A DNA stretch of 64,000 nt from Muricauda sp. MAR_2010_75 (GCF_000745185.1 NZ_JQNJ01000001.1:62001-126000), one strand, 5' to 3'; counted from the stretch's first letter, positions 43,078 to 51,318 are shown. Numbers and translations: made by a program. Notes: a model not told the origin generated them from the sequence alone.

Positions 43078-43674
43078 CTATTTGTACTTTGTGGATGCCT
43101 GAAAATCAACCAAGTGGTTTATTAACGGGATACACGATTCCTTAACAGAGCAATTGACGAAGTTGCCATTGGCATCATATACGATATCACAGCATTCCAC
43201 AAATAATTCCCTTAGCTTTGTTCTTGCCCTTTGCACCCGCATTTTTGCAGCCGAATACCCCAAGTTCAGCTTTTCAGCTACATCTTTTTGGGATAGTTTG
43301 TCGATGTCACTCCATTGTAAAGGCTCGGCATATTTTTTGGGAAGGAACTGGATCATGGGTATCATATGATCATACACGGATAGCTCCAGATTGGTTGGTT
43401 CAGTTGCCTCAAGTATCTTTACATCACTAAGTTCAACAATTGGGGCACTCTTTTTGAAATGGTCATAAATGGTATTTCTGGCAACTTGAAACAGCCAGGC
43501 CTTGATGTTTTCAATTTCCCTATTTTTTTGATAGGACTCGACCAGTTTCAGCATTACCTCTTGCACAATATCTTCCGCAATGGTTTCATCCCGAACCTTT
43601 TTTAAGGTAAAGTATTTTAAATAACTGTAGAAACTTTCGATCTGTTCATTAATATCGCAACATTTCTTTTTCAT
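43078..43674 (-). CDS. SigZ-like RNA polymerase sigma factor 2
   Basis: 198 residues with region 2 (TIAEDIVQEVMLKLVESY, KAWLFQVARNTIYDHFKK) and region 4 (LSQKDVAEKLNLGYSAAKMRVQRARTKLRE). It is related to the sigma factor encoded at 41217-41756. Cysteines cluster at both ends: KKKCC near the N-terminus and FVECC ... NCSVKESC in the tail. It is the first gene of the group sigma-thiol protein-permease-sigma-DUF2703. A 322-bp non-coding gap lies upstream and should hold its promoter. Confidence 0.85.
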   Translation of the reverse strand: MKKKCCDINEQIESFYSYLKYFTLKKVRDETIAEDIVQEVMLKLVESYQKNREIENIKAWLFQVARNTIYDHFKKSAPIVELSDVKILEATEPTNLELSVYDHMIPMIQFLPKKYAEPLQWSDIDKLSQKDVAEKLNLGYSAAKMRVQRARTKLRELFVECCDIVYDANGNFVNCSVKESCIPLINHLVDFQASTKYK

Positions 43675-43996
43675 GGCTTTGCTTTTATGGCTTTCGGTTT
43701 AATGGTGTGCCAGCCTACACAGGATATGTATACAAAGAGGTTGGTGAAACTTTTATTTTTCACTCTTCCTATTTCCTTTGTCAATTAAGGATGAAGCTTT
43801 AGTAGTGGTAAAATTTCCCTGTAACTGACCATGGTTTTCAATTCCCTTAAATGCTGATCAAGGGTAGATTTACAATGGAAAATATTTCCACCAAGTTGCC
43901 TGTTATATTCTTGTACTTACATTGTTCCTTACAAAATTCATCACAGATTTGGATTGTCTTACAAGAAAATATTTAGACTAAGGCCTTAAAAAATAA
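43675..43996. other. 322-bp gap upstream of sigma factor 2
   Basis: No gene and no clear repeat was found. It should contain the promoter for the sigma-permease group; no TAnnTTTG box was confirmed. Confidence 0.4.
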
Positions 43997-44767
43997 TCAA
44001 TGGGCCTTTCTCAATGCTCCAGCGTAAGCGTTGGGCAATATGCTGCCCTCAACGGCTTTGGCCGCCTTTTCGACATCATATTCGAAGCGTACAAACTCCA
44101 CATGGATGCTATTCTTGTCCGGCCTACGGAAGTTCCCATCCATGTTCAACAGCACATAGCATCCCCTATTGTCGCCATCCTTGGGCTTTCCGATGGATCC
44201 GATATTTATCGCATGGCGGTATATGGTGCCTCCATCATAATCCAAAAGGGCCTTGTGATAGGGTTGGTGTGTATGTCCAAAACAGAGGATATCGGCATTT
44301 GCATCCCGCAGGATGCGTACCAGGCTCTTCTCCTTCCGGTCCTCGAAAAGATACTCGTTGATTCGTCTTGGGCTTCCATGCACCAGGAGTAGGTTCACTG
44401 TTTCATCGTTCCTTTTGAACTCCACATTGATATGGGATGGAAGGTTTTTCAGGTAGGCCCTTTCATCATCCCCCATAATGGAGTTGGTATAGGATATGGA
44501 AATTGCCCCGTTCGCCTTTTCCTCATCGCTCTTGTAGGCACAGCCACAATCATCACTGTTGCGTCCGATGCCAAAATCATAGTTGCCCGCAATGGTGGGT
44601 ATCCGGCGTTTTCTGATCTCATGGACCACCTCGTTGGGCCAGATGTTATAGCCCACAAGGTCCCCAAGGCAATAGATGGCGTCCGGCCTATGTTTTTCCA
44701 CATCCACAAAAAAGGCCTCAAGGGCAGGAAGGTTGGCGTGGATGTCCGAGAAGAGTGCAATTTTCAT
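43997..44767 (-). CDS. Metallophosphoesterase of the ars operon
   Basis: A 256-residue calcineurin-like phosphoesterase with the metal-binding motifs in order: DIHAN (Asp8, His10), GDLVGY (GDxxG), AGNYD (GNxD, here GNYD), LVHGSP (GH-like) and CFGHTHQPY (GHTH). The family acts on phosphodiesters or phosphomonoesters; its role with arsenic is unknown, but such genes are common in Bacteroidota ars operons. It is the last gene, 2 bp after the acr3 stop. Confidence 0.88.
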   Translation of the reverse strand: MKIALFSDIHANLPALEAFFVDVEKHRPDAIYCLGDLVGYNIWPNEVVHEIRKRRIPTIAGNYDFGIGRNSDDCGCAYKSDEEKANGAISISYTNSIMGDDERAYLKNLPSHINVEFKRNDETVNLLLVHGSPRRINEYLFEDRKEKSLVRILRDANADILCFGHTHQPYHKALLDYDGGTIYRHAINIGSIGKPKDGDNRGCYVLLNMDGNFRRPDKNSIHVEFVRFEYDVEKAAKAVEGSILPNAYAGALRKAH

Positions 44768-44769
44768 CC

Positions 44770-45816
44770 TTATGCGGTTTGCGGTTTAAAATACTTTTTG
44801 CGCAACCAAAAGGCGACCCTTACCAACAGAATCAGGGCAGGAACTTCCACCAAGGGCCCGATGACCCCTGCAAAGGCCTGGCCGGAATCCAGTCCGAAGA
44901 CGGCAATGGCCACGGCAATGGCGAGCTCAAAGTTGTTCCCGGCTGCTGTAAAGGCCACCGAAGCGGTCTTGTCATATTCGGCACCCATCGCCTTGGTGAA
45001 AAAGAACCCAATGATGAACATCAGGGTAAAGTACACCAAGAGGGGTATGGCGATCACCACCACGTCCATGGGAATCTCCACGATAAGTTCCCCTTTGAGG
45101 GAGAACATGATCACAATGGTGAACAACAGGGCGATCAAGGTCATGGGAGAAATGGCGGGAACAAACTTTTGGGCATACCACTGTTCCCCTTTGATCCGGA
45201 CCAATATCGTTCGGCTAAGGATGCCCATAAGGAAGGGGATGCCCAAATAAATGGCCACACTCTCCGCTATGGTCCCTATGGAGATGTCCACAATGGCCCC
45301 TTCAAAGCCAAAATATGGGGGCAAAACGGTGATAAAGATCCACGCATAGAAACTGTAGGCAAACACTTGGAAGATACTGTTCAGGGCCACCAGTCCCGCA
45401 CCATATTCCGCACTGCCCTCGGCCAGGTCATTCCAGACCAGCACCATGGCAATGCAACGGGCCAAACCTATCAATATCAATCCGACCATATACTCGGGAT
45501 AGTCCCTCAAAAAGAGGATGGCCAGGACGAACATCAACACGGGGCCGATGATCCAGTTGAGCACCAGGGAAATGGTCAAGATCCTGGTGTTCTTGAACAC
45601 CTTGGGCAACAGTTTATAATCCACTTTTGCCAAAGGTGGGTACATCATCAGGATGAGACCTATGGCAATGGGGATGTTAGTGGTGCCGCTGTTGAACGAA
45701 TTGATGATGTCGGGGAAGGACGGGAAGAAGTAACCGATACCGACCCCTACCGCCATGGCGATAAAGATCCAAAGGGTAAGGTTCCTGTCCAAAAAGCTCA
45801 ATTTTTTTACTGCCAT
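44770..45816 (-). CDS. acr3: ACR3-family arsenite efflux permease
   Basis: A 348-residue membrane protein with about ten helices. The pattern is that of ACR3: [20 protein letters not shown] start, [13 protein letters not shown] containing the conserved Cys in helix 4, and AVEVP-like [15 protein letters not shown] near the end. It exports As(III) (possibly Sb) with the proton gradient. It is 3 bp after arsC and 2 bp before the phosphoesterase gene, within the ars operon. Confidence 0.93.
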   Translation of the reverse strand: MAVKKLSFLDRNLTLWIFIAMAVGVGIGYFFPSFPDIINSFNSGTTNIPIAIGLILMMYPPLAKVDYKLLPKVFKNTRILTISLVLNWIIGPVLMFVLAILFLRDYPEYMVGLILIGLARCIAMVLVWNDLAEGSAEYGAGLVALNSIFQVFAYSFYAWIFITVLPPYFGFEGAIVDISIGTIAESVAIYLGIPFLMGILSRTILVRIKGEQWYAQKFVPAISPMTLIALLFTIVIMFSLKGELIVEIPMDVVVIAIPLLVYFTLMFIIGFFFTKAMGAEYDKTASVAFTAAGNNFELAIAVAIAVFGLDSGQAFAGVIGPLVEVPALILLVRVAFWLRKKYFKPQTA

Positions 45817-45819
45817 GTG

Positions 45820-46452
45820 TTATGATTTGATCTGTGAAAATACATACCAAAGTTCCGTTGCTATCTGTATGCTCCTTTCAAGGTATTTCTCGGCCTGTTG
45901 CGGGGTATTGTCAAAGGCCTTGGGATCCTCAAAGGTGATGGGGATGCGCTTTTCCGCACCGGGCACAAAGGGACAGGCCTCATTGGCCGAATCACAGGTC
46001 ATGATGGCCCCAAAGCCGGAACTGGGGTTGAAGGCATCGTCCATTTTCTTGGAGAACCCGATCACCGGATGGGCATTTTCCGCATATTTGATGGCATAGA
46101 CAGGATTTTGTCCCTGTGAAAGCTGTTGGATCTGGAACCCTTGTTTCCCCAAGGTTTCCGCCACCATCGGGAACAGGGCCGTGGCTTCGGTCCCCCCCGA
46201 ATAGCAAAATACGTTCTTGATGTTGAAATGGAAAGCCATGGCCTGTGCCCATATCTGTGACAGGTGGCTCCTCCTGGAATTGTGGGTGCAAATGAAATTC
46301 AGGCGTATTTCCTGATTTTCGGAAACTTTCGACTGTATGAACCCGGCAAGGGGATCAAGGATTTCCCTACGCTCCGGGGAAACGGCATCCAGTTTCAAGG
46401 TTGTGATGAATCCCGCTATTTCAGGGAACAGGCTAGTTGTGGTCGTAGTCAT
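45820..46452 (-). CDS. arsC: Arsenate reductase ArsC (low-molecular-weight phosphatase type)
   Basis: The 210-residue protein has the LMW-PTP loop C55-T-H-N-S-R-R61, i.e. Cx5R, and later an MTCDSANEACPF segment with the resolving cysteines, as in thioredoxin-coupled ArsC. A ~45-residue N-terminal helical extension precedes it. It reduces arsenate to arsenite, which ACR3 then exports. An exported relative with the active site lost is encoded two genes upstream. Confidence 0.88.
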   Translation of the reverse strand: MTTTTTSLFPEIAGFITTLKLDAVSPERREILDPLAGFIQSKVSENQEIRLNFICTHNSRRSHLSQIWAQAMAFHFNIKNVFCYSGGTEATALFPMVAETLGKQGFQIQQLSQGQNPVYAIKYAENAHPVIGFSKKMDDAFNPSSGFGAIMTCDSANEACPFVPGAEKRIPITFEDPKAFDNTPQQAEKYLERSIQIATELWYVFSQIKS

Positions 46453-46468
46453 TATATAGAATTAAGAT

Positions 46469-46939
46469 TTAGCAACAATTGCCGTCCGGGGAACAGCAGG
46501 GCTCACTTTTCAATTGGGACAGTCTTACCTTTGGTTTCTTTTCGGGGACCCCACACTGGTCCTTGGCAAGGCAGTCGGTCATCTTGGTGGTCAACAGAAA
46601 ATGCCCTTCATCAAAGGCAAGGCCATATTTTCCGATAGTGGTGCCCTGGTATTCCACTTCGACTTCCAGTGAGTCCTCTATTTCCAATACCTTTTGGGAC
46701 AGTTCGATGATATGAACCAACTTTTCGGGATGCAACCTGTGGTCATAGTCGTTGGCCTCCCACAGTTGGAAACTGACCACTTCCTCATGGCGCACGGTTC
46801 CCCCGCAGTCTATAAAGTGTTTGTGAATCTTCCCCACTTCGGTGACATGGAAATGTCCGGGGACCATTTCCCCGGTGGGCAATTGGAAGCCAAGGGTTTC
46901 CAATCGGGACAGTACTTCTTTTACTTCTGATAATTTCAT
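46469..46939 (-). CDS. DUF6428 protein of the ars operon
   Basis: A 156-residue protein of a family found in Bacteroidota ars operons. It opens with MKLSEVKEVLSRLETLGFQLPTG, contains the histidine-bearing GHFHVTEVGKIHKHFIDCGG and ends in a cysteine cluster SEPCCSPDGNCC. The Cys/His pattern suggests metalloid binding, function unknown. It overlaps the upstream exported-protein gene by four bases (ATGA) and lies 16 bp before arsC. Confidence 0.8.
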   Translation of the reverse strand: MKLSEVKEVLSRLETLGFQLPTGEMVPGHFHVTEVGKIHKHFIDCGGTVRHEEVVSFQLWEANDYDHRLHPEKLVHIIELSQKVLEIEDSLEVEVEYQGTTIGKYGLAFDEGHFLLTTKMTDCLAKDQCGVPEKKPKVRLSQLKSEPCCSPDGNCC

Positions 46940-47568
46940 GGATTGTTCATTTTAGCTTTGATAATAGCATCGACCTGGGTGGCGACATAGATCATTTCCC
47001 CCGCGATGACGGCCTTGTTTTCAAAAAGGACCTCTGCATTTCGGTCCGTCAGCCCATCCTGTACATATACCTTGACACTGCTGTCCTCGTCCAAATGTAA
47101 GGATTCGAGGGTCTCTCTGTTGATGGTCCAACTATCGGAGCCATAGCGGACCGAATACGTGAACAGGGATTCGCCCTGCGCATTGGAGACCCTGAACCCA
47201 TCGTTCTTCAGCAGGGCCAGACCGGGAAGGGTCTCATTGGCGGTATCCAGACCAGCGGATTCCACCTTGAACCTGTCATATAATCCGTAGTACATAAGGC
47301 CCGTCCTGAGCCAGATCATGGCCAATTGGCCCATATCGTCATTGTCCTGGTCCACAAATACAACGGTATAAGGGGTCTCCCCCATATTGGACACCATTCT
47401 GGCGGCGAGTTGGTCCAAAAGCTGGATCTTTTCTTTGGGTATCTGGGGAAAAACGGTCTTCAGTTCCTTTACGGAGCGTTGGATCTTTCCCCTCAGTTCC
47501 TGGGAATGTGTGGTCAATGGGAGGCACAACAGCAGCAGTGCCATGGTTAGGATCATTTTTGTTTTCAT
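46936..47568 (-). CDS. Exported ArsC-like protein with destroyed active site
   Basis: The 210-residue protein starts with a signal peptide (MKTKMILTMALLLLCLPLTT, then HSQ). Residues 42-120 align with ArsC of this same operon without gaps of note: PKEKIQLLDQLAARMVSNMG with SPERREILDPLAGFIQSKVS, FVDQDNDDMGQLAMIW (71-86) with FICTHNSRRSHLSQIW (53-68), and the following YSGG-like ESAG. Asp73 replaces the catalytic Cys and Met79 the phosphate-binding Arg. It therefore cannot work as an arsenate reductase. It may bind metalloid or a partner in the periplasm. It overlaps the DUF6428 gene by four bases and follows arsR by 68 bp. Confidence 0.8.
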   Translation of the reverse strand: MKTKMILTMALLLLCLPLTTHSQELRGKIQRSVKELKTVFPQIPKEKIQLLDQLAARMVSNMGETPYTVVFVDQDNDDMGQLAMIWLRTGLMYYGLYDRFKVESAGLDTANETLPGLALLKNDGFRVSNAQGESLFTYSVRYGSDSWTINRETLESLHLDEDSSVKVYVQDGLTDRNAEVLFENKAVIAGEMIYVATQVDAIIKAKMNNP

Positions 47569-47598
47569 GGTTTCTATTTTATGGTTTCAGTTTATTAG

Positions 47599-47620
47599 TT
47601 AATCGCAATAAAACGATTAA
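47599..47620. promoter_or_regulatory. ArsR operator candidate 1
   Basis: TTAATCG (47599-47605) and CGATTAA (47614-47620) form a perfect palindrome between arsR and the exported-protein gene. The contained ATCGCAATA also starts operator candidate 2 upstream of arsR. Confidence 0.5.
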
Positions 47621-47636
47621 TGGGTTCAAAAAAATA

Positions 47637-47969
47637 CTAACAGCACTCTTGGTCCAGTTCAATCCCCTGATCGAGGAATGCCTTGAACTTATCCTTCATT
47701 TCGTTCCAATTTGCCACATTGACACAGTAACAGACACTGGTGCCCTCCACATCGCCCTTGATGAGTCCCATGTTCCGGAGTTCCTTCAAGTGTTGTGAAA
47801 CCGTAGGCTGTGCCAGTCCTATCTCGTCCACAAGGTCACCACAGACACAGGCCTTGACCTTGAAGAGGTGCTGCAATATGGCAATCCGGGCGGGATGGGC
47901 AAATACCTTACCGATGAGGGCGAGCTCATTCTGGTTTTCGGTAAATATTTCGGTCTTTGCCAGTCCCAT
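47637..47969 (-). CDS. arsR: ArsR-family arsenic-responsive repressor
   Basis: A 110-residue winged-helix repressor: PARIAILQHLFKVKACVCGDLVDEIGLAQPTVSQHLKELRNMGL is the full ArsR DNA-binding segment, with the inducer-binding ACVCGDL in helix alpha3. A C-terminal Cys pair (QECC) could add metalloid ligands. It should repress this operon until As(III)/Sb(III) binds. It is the first gene of the ars operon, with palindromic sites on both sides. Confidence 0.92.
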   Translation of the reverse strand: MGLAKTEIFTENQNELALIGKVFAHPARIAILQHLFKVKACVCGDLVDEIGLAQPTVSQHLKELRNMGLIKGDVEGTSVCYCVNVANWNEMKDKFKAFLDQGIELDQECC

Positions 47970-47980
47970 ATCATTATTTT

Positions 47981-48004
47981 ATCGCAATATTACAATATAT
48001 TGAT
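47981..48004. promoter_or_regulatory. ArsR operator candidate 2, upstream of arsR
   Basis: ATCGCAATAT (47981-47990) is mirrored by ATATTGAT (47997-48004), with a two-base bulge. It shares ATCGCAATA with operator 1 and lies 12 bp ahead of the arsR start. Confidence 0.45.
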
Positions 48005-48077
48005 TCAACATAAAAAGATTTTCGATAAAAATACTTAGGTTCAAACCAAGGCTTTACAAATTTTCAGGGTCACTTGG

Positions 48078-48290
48078 TCATGTACCACAACATCCGGATG
48101 TTGCCTGAATGGGGGGACAGGCCACCGAACCAAAGGAACAATACACGCAACAATCGCCATTTTTGGGCCTTAGAATGGAGCCGCAATTTTCACATTCATA
48201 AAAGAACTGACAAGAATCCGTAGGCATCTTTTCCTCTTTGGAATTGCCACAATGCGGACAGGTAATTGTAGAGTACAGATTGATATCCAT
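48078..48290 (-). CDS. GDCCVxC-type small Cys-rich protein
   Basis: A 70-residue protein with CPHCGN near the N-terminus, a central CENCGSIL, the family motif GDCCVYCSFG and a C-terminal GCCGT. These four Cys clusters make it a strong metal binder. Such proteins accompany merTP in Bacteroidota. ATG at 48290 is chosen, 2 bp after the merTP stop; a GTG at 48296 overlapping it is the alternative. Confidence 0.8.
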   Translation of the reverse strand: MDINLYSTITCPHCGNSKEEKMPTDSCQFFYECENCGSILRPKNGDCCVYCSFGSVACPPIQATSGCCGT

Positions 48291-48292
48291 TA

Positions 48293-48895
48293 TCACTGGT
48301 CCTTTATGGTGTATCCGGTTTTCAAAATGGCGTTCACGATAGCATCCCTGGTGGTTTTGGCGGGATCGTACATTATCTGTGCATTGGCTTTTTGGTAATC
48401 TGCCTTGACCATGATGATCCCATCAAGTCCATTGACCTCGTGTTCAATATGTGCCTCGCACCCACTGCATGTCATTCCCACGACCGGAATATTGATTTCC
48501 TTGACATCTTGGCTCGCAAAAAAGTTCGTTTGACCCTTGGCTTCCTGTTTCGGGTACAAAGATTGGGCATAATAGGGAAAGGCAAGCATCGCTAAGGCAA
48601 AGACCGTGATGGTCATCAACCAAATTTTACCCTTCCAAAAGGCCGGCTTTTCGTCCGTATCGCATGCACAGTCTATTTCCTTTTTGGCGACTGTCCTTAA
48701 CTGTTGGTACCACGCCACTACCAAAACCAAACCCGTAATTCCGATCAAATACGGTCTGAACGGTTCCAAAAACTTAAAATTGGACGCCAGGCCAGATGTT
48801 CCGGCCACAATGGCCAAAAGTGGTCCTATGCAACAAAGGGAGGTGGCCATGGCCAAAATAATGGAAGATCCCATTAAGGTTTTCTTGTTATTCAT
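48293..48895 (-). CDS. merTP: MerTP: fused mercury transporter and periplasmic mercury-binding domain
   Basis: A 200-residue fusion. MerT part: three or four membrane helices with the vicinal SLCCIGP in the first and a second pair CAC in the cytoplasmic loop (ACD). MerP-like part: an HMA domain with GMTCSGCEAHIE (about 140-151). Hg(II) is captured outside by the HMA domain and passed through the membrane. No merA reductase gene is present in the window, so this could be import without detoxification here, or a system for another metal. Its start overlaps the regulator's end by 8 bp. Confidence 0.88.
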   Translation of the reverse strand: MNNKKTLMGSSIILAMATSLCCIGPLLAIVAGTSGLASNFKFLEPFRPYLIGITGLVLVVAWYQQLRTVAKKEIDCACDTDEKPAFWKGKIWLMTITVFALAMLAFPYYAQSLYPKQEAKGQTNFFASQDVKEINIPVVGMTCSGCEAHIEHEVNGLDGIIMVKADYQKANAQIMYDPAKTTRDAIVNAILKTGYTIKDQ

Positions 48896-49271
48896 GGTTT
48901 ACTGGTTTTATTTGTTCTTTTTTATCGAGCAGGTCAAAAATTGGAAAAAGTAACGGCGAATGATCGGTCACCAAGGAATAATGGATCATCTGGCCTTCCT
49001 TTTGGGATGTGATCAAATTTCTGTCCTTGAGCTTGCGCAAATGTTGTGAAATTGCGGATACATTCATTTCCAGTATATCACTAAGGTCACAGACACATAA
49101 GCGTTGCTCTTGGTTCAAAAGGTAGAGAATCTTAAGCCGAACCGGATTGCCCATTAAATTCATTATCCCTGAAAGGGAGTCCATGGAATTTTCCAAATTT
49201 TGCATAGTTTCCCTGCATTCCATTATCTGTTTGGCATCCGCCTCCAAACGTATGCATATGTTCTTATCCAT
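48888..49271 (-). CDS. ArsR-family regulator of the mer-like operon
   Basis: A 127-residue ArsR protein: VRLKILYLLNQEQRLCVCDLSDILEMNVSAISQHLRKLKDRNLI is a full wHTH with the metal site LCVCDL. A 33-residue N-terminal extension carries Cys6 and Cys19. It heads the operon with merTP and the GDCCVxC gene and probably represses it. A 24-bp palindrome lies directly upstream. Confidence 0.88.
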   Translation of the reverse strand: MDKNICIRLEADAKQIMECRETMQNLENSMDSLSGIMNLMGNPVRLKILYLLNQEQRLCVCDLSDILEMNVSAISQHLRKLKDRNLITSQKEGQMIHYSLVTDHSPLLFPIFDLLDKKEQIKPVNHE

Positions 49272-49293
49272 ACTACGAAGTTACAGTAATTTA

Positions 49294-49317
49294 TTATTTT
49301 AGCAAACTCTAAAATAA
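49294..49317. promoter_or_regulatory. Operator palindrome of the mer-like operon
   Basis: TTATTTTAG (49294-49302), spacer CAAACT, CTAAAATAA (49309-49317): a perfect 9-bp inverted repeat 22 bp before the regulator ATG, the expected type of ArsR site. Confidence 0.65.
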
Positions 49318-49355
49318 ATGGGTGGCAAAAGAACAATATCAAGCCCTGGGTCACA

Positions 49356-50630
49356 TTACCTGATAATCTTTAGGGTCGGATATTCCGAATTGTCGTTCGC
49401 TTTACTTTGCCCGCTTCCCAATTTCTCCTTCAACTGGGCCATGTCCTTGCTGATTTTCTTTTCCACGACCCTAGCATACTTTTGGGTCGTTGAAAGCTTG
49501 GTATGCCCGAGGAGTTTGGAAACGGTCTCAATGGGCACGTCGTTCATTAAGGTGATTGTCGTTGCAAAGGTATGTCTGGCCACATGGAAGGTTAGGTGCT
49601 TATCAATATTTGCCCTTTGTGCAATGATCTTTAGGTATTGGTTCACCTTTTGATTGGAATACACTGGAAGAACGGTATTTTCATTTTTGGGAAAATCCAC
49701 ATACTTCTCCAAGATTTTCTTGGCTTTGGGCAATAGGGGAACCTTCACTTCGGTCTTGGTCTTTTGGCGTTTTACATCGATCCAGAGTTCCCCGTCGATG
49801 CCGGATACGATACCATTGGGATTGAGAAGTTTGATCTCTATGTAGCTGAGTCCGGTATAACAGGCAAAAAGGAAAATATCCCGGACCAGTTCCATGCCCT
49901 TTTCCTCGAATTCCAATTGGTCCAGCGCCAGAATTTCCTCCTCTTCCAAGAAAGCACTGTCATAATCCTCCATTTTCACTTTATACAGATTGAAGGGATT
50001 CTTGGGGATACAATCAAATTTATAGGCCATGGTCACCAATTTCTTGAACCGCAGCATATGTTTCATGATACCGTTGTTGTTCAATGTCTGGAACGATTTG
50101 ATGGGTTCGCAGTTCCGCAGGAAGTTTTCAAACTCGATCAAAAAGGCATAGTCTATCGAGGCCAGCCCAATATCGGGTACCCGATATTTTTTGGCAATGA
50201 AGCGTTTCAGGTAGGTCTCTGTGGAGGAATAGTTCTTGACCGTCCCTTTGGCCAGTTTGGGCAACTCATAGGTTCGGTTGTACTCCAAAAGGTCCAATAG
50301 GGTGAGCATCACCTTGTCCTTTCCCAGATATCGAAGCTTGATGGATTGTGCCGTTATAAAGTTACTCTCGGCACTAAGTTGCCGATGGCATTCCAGCAAC
50401 TTTGCACGGACGTCGTCCAGATATTTGTTTACAACAACGGATTCACTGGCCCTATGGTCCATTTTTCCCAAAATAGGACACCATCGTTCTTCAAAAGTTG
50501 ATCTATGGACACTGAGATCTGCATTTTTTCCTTTACATCTGATCCGGACATAAATTGGAAACCGTCCATCTTTTTTTCTTCCTGATTTTTTCAGCCAAAA
50601 ACTGATACTGAAGGAGTTAGAGGTATTCAT
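49356..50630 (-). CDS. Tyrosine recombinase (integrase) of the mobile element
   Basis: The 424-residue protein (ATG 50630; ATG 50654 possible) has the Bacteroidota integrase layout: Arm-binding N-terminus with FSISFWLKKSGRKKDGRFPIYVRI, core-binding domain (about 110-210) and catalytic domain with HVARHTFAT, GHTKLSTTQKYARV (nucleophile Tyr in KYARV). The first catalytic Arg is replaced: CYTGLSYIEIK has Ser where TGLR is usual, as known for IntDOT-type integrases. It is the outermost gene of the element and stands about 200 bp from the tRNA-Pro 3' end. It should carry out integration and, with unseen excision factors, excision. Confidence 0.92.
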   Translation of the reverse strand: MNTSNSFSISFWLKKSGRKKDGRFPIYVRIRCKGKNADLSVHRSTFEERWCPILGKMDHRASESVVVNKYLDDVRAKLLECHRQLSAESNFITAQSIKLRYLGKDKVMLTLLDLLEYNRTYELPKLAKGTVKNYSSTETYLKRFIAKKYRVPDIGLASIDYAFLIEFENFLRNCEPIKSFQTLNNNGIMKHMLRFKKLVTMAYKFDCIPKNPFNLYKVKMEDYDSAFLEEEEILALDQLEFEEKGMELVRDIFLFACYTGLSYIEIKLLNPNGIVSGIDGELWIDVKRQKTKTEVKVPLLPKAKKILEKYVDFPKNENTVLPVYSNQKVNQYLKIIAQRANIDKHLTFHVARHTFATTITLMNDVPIETVSKLLGHTKLSTTQKYARVVEKKISKDMAQLKEKLGSGQSKANDNSEYPTLKIIR

Positions 50631-50779
50631 GTGTTCTCGCTTTAAGTGAAACATTGGTTGAAGCGAAAGTCAAATCACACGAAAAATCAATAATGGAAGT
50701 ACAATTTAGGGAATTTTTCCCGACAAAAATAGGACACTCTATAGGACATCCTCACCGATGGTTTCAGATGGAAATAAAA

Positions 50780-50809
50780 AAAACCAGAAAAAATTAATTT
50801 TCTGGTTTT
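50780..50809 (-). terminator. Terminator after tRNA-Pro
   Basis: AAAACCAGAAAA (50780-50791) and TTTTCTGGTTTT (50798-50809) form a stem followed on the minus strand by a T-run. It lies about 45 nt downstream of the tRNA 3' end. Confidence 0.8.
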
Positions 50810-50852
50810 CAATTAATTAAGGTTTTACTTAGTGTCATAAAACCATGGTTCG

Positions 50853-50926
50853 TCGGGATGACTGGATTCGAACCAGCGACCACACGCACCCCATGCGTGT
50901 ACGCTACCAGACTGCGCCACATCCCG
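50853..50926 (-). tRNA. tRNA-Pro (anticodon GGG)
   Basis: On the minus strand CGGGATG (5' acceptor) pairs with CATCCCG; the anticodon arm is CACGC-ATGGGGT-GCGTG, which gives anticodon GGG; the T arm contains GGTTCGAATCC. The length is 74 nt with discriminator A and no encoded CCA. The integrase gene lies on its 3' side, so this may be the attachment gene of the element. Confidence 0.95.
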
Positions 50927-51018
50927 AAAACGGACTGCAAAAATATAAATTTTAGGAGAACTTCATCTCCATTTTCAATAAATATAGCTACTAGACTTGA
51001 AAAGGGCAGAATGCCTTT

Positions 51019-51318
51019 CTAAGCTCCCAGAAGGAACTCCCTGATTTCCATACAAAAAGCTTCTCGAGCCTCTGCAGAATCATTGGATGGATTCAATAAA
51101 AAATAGCCTATGGTCTGATCTTGGCAAAATTCATCAATATCACTGCCGTTCCACTGACGATAGCTCATCAACAATACGTTGTAGTCTATCTTATACGGCT
51201 TTTGCCCCTCGCTGTACGCATTGAGGAAGAGATTCAGTTGAAAAATGGAGTAGTCAAGATTTTCATTTTCGGGCGCCAAAAATGATGATGCGCCTGCAGT
51301 AGGTTTTATGTTATCCAT
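51019..51318 (-). CDS. Hypothetical protein (99 aa)
   Basis: I do not recognise this family. The 99-residue acidic protein has no signal peptide, a Ser-rich start, two Cys (in FCQDQ and AFCMEI) and helical propensity. It lies between tRNA-Pro and the giant adhesin on the same strand, in what looks like ordinary chromosome. Upstream 215 bp hold no recognised site. Confidence 0.6.
   Translation of the reverse strand: MDNIKPTAGASSFLAPENENLDYSIFQLNLFLNAYSEGQKPYKIDYNVLLMSYRQWNGSDIDEFCQDQTIGYFLLNPSNDSAEAREAFCMEIREFLLGA

Noticed and set aside
49356..50654. Complete conjugative (ICE) system
   Set aside because: Only the relaxase, accessory and coupling proteins are present; no VirB4/TraJ-type mating-pair genes occur in the window, so mobilizable rather than self-transmissible.
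50853..50926. tRNA-Pro duplicated at the other end of the element (att repeat)
   Set aside because: I searched the window by eye for the tRNA 3' sequence and found no second copy; the other end may lie outside or use another core.
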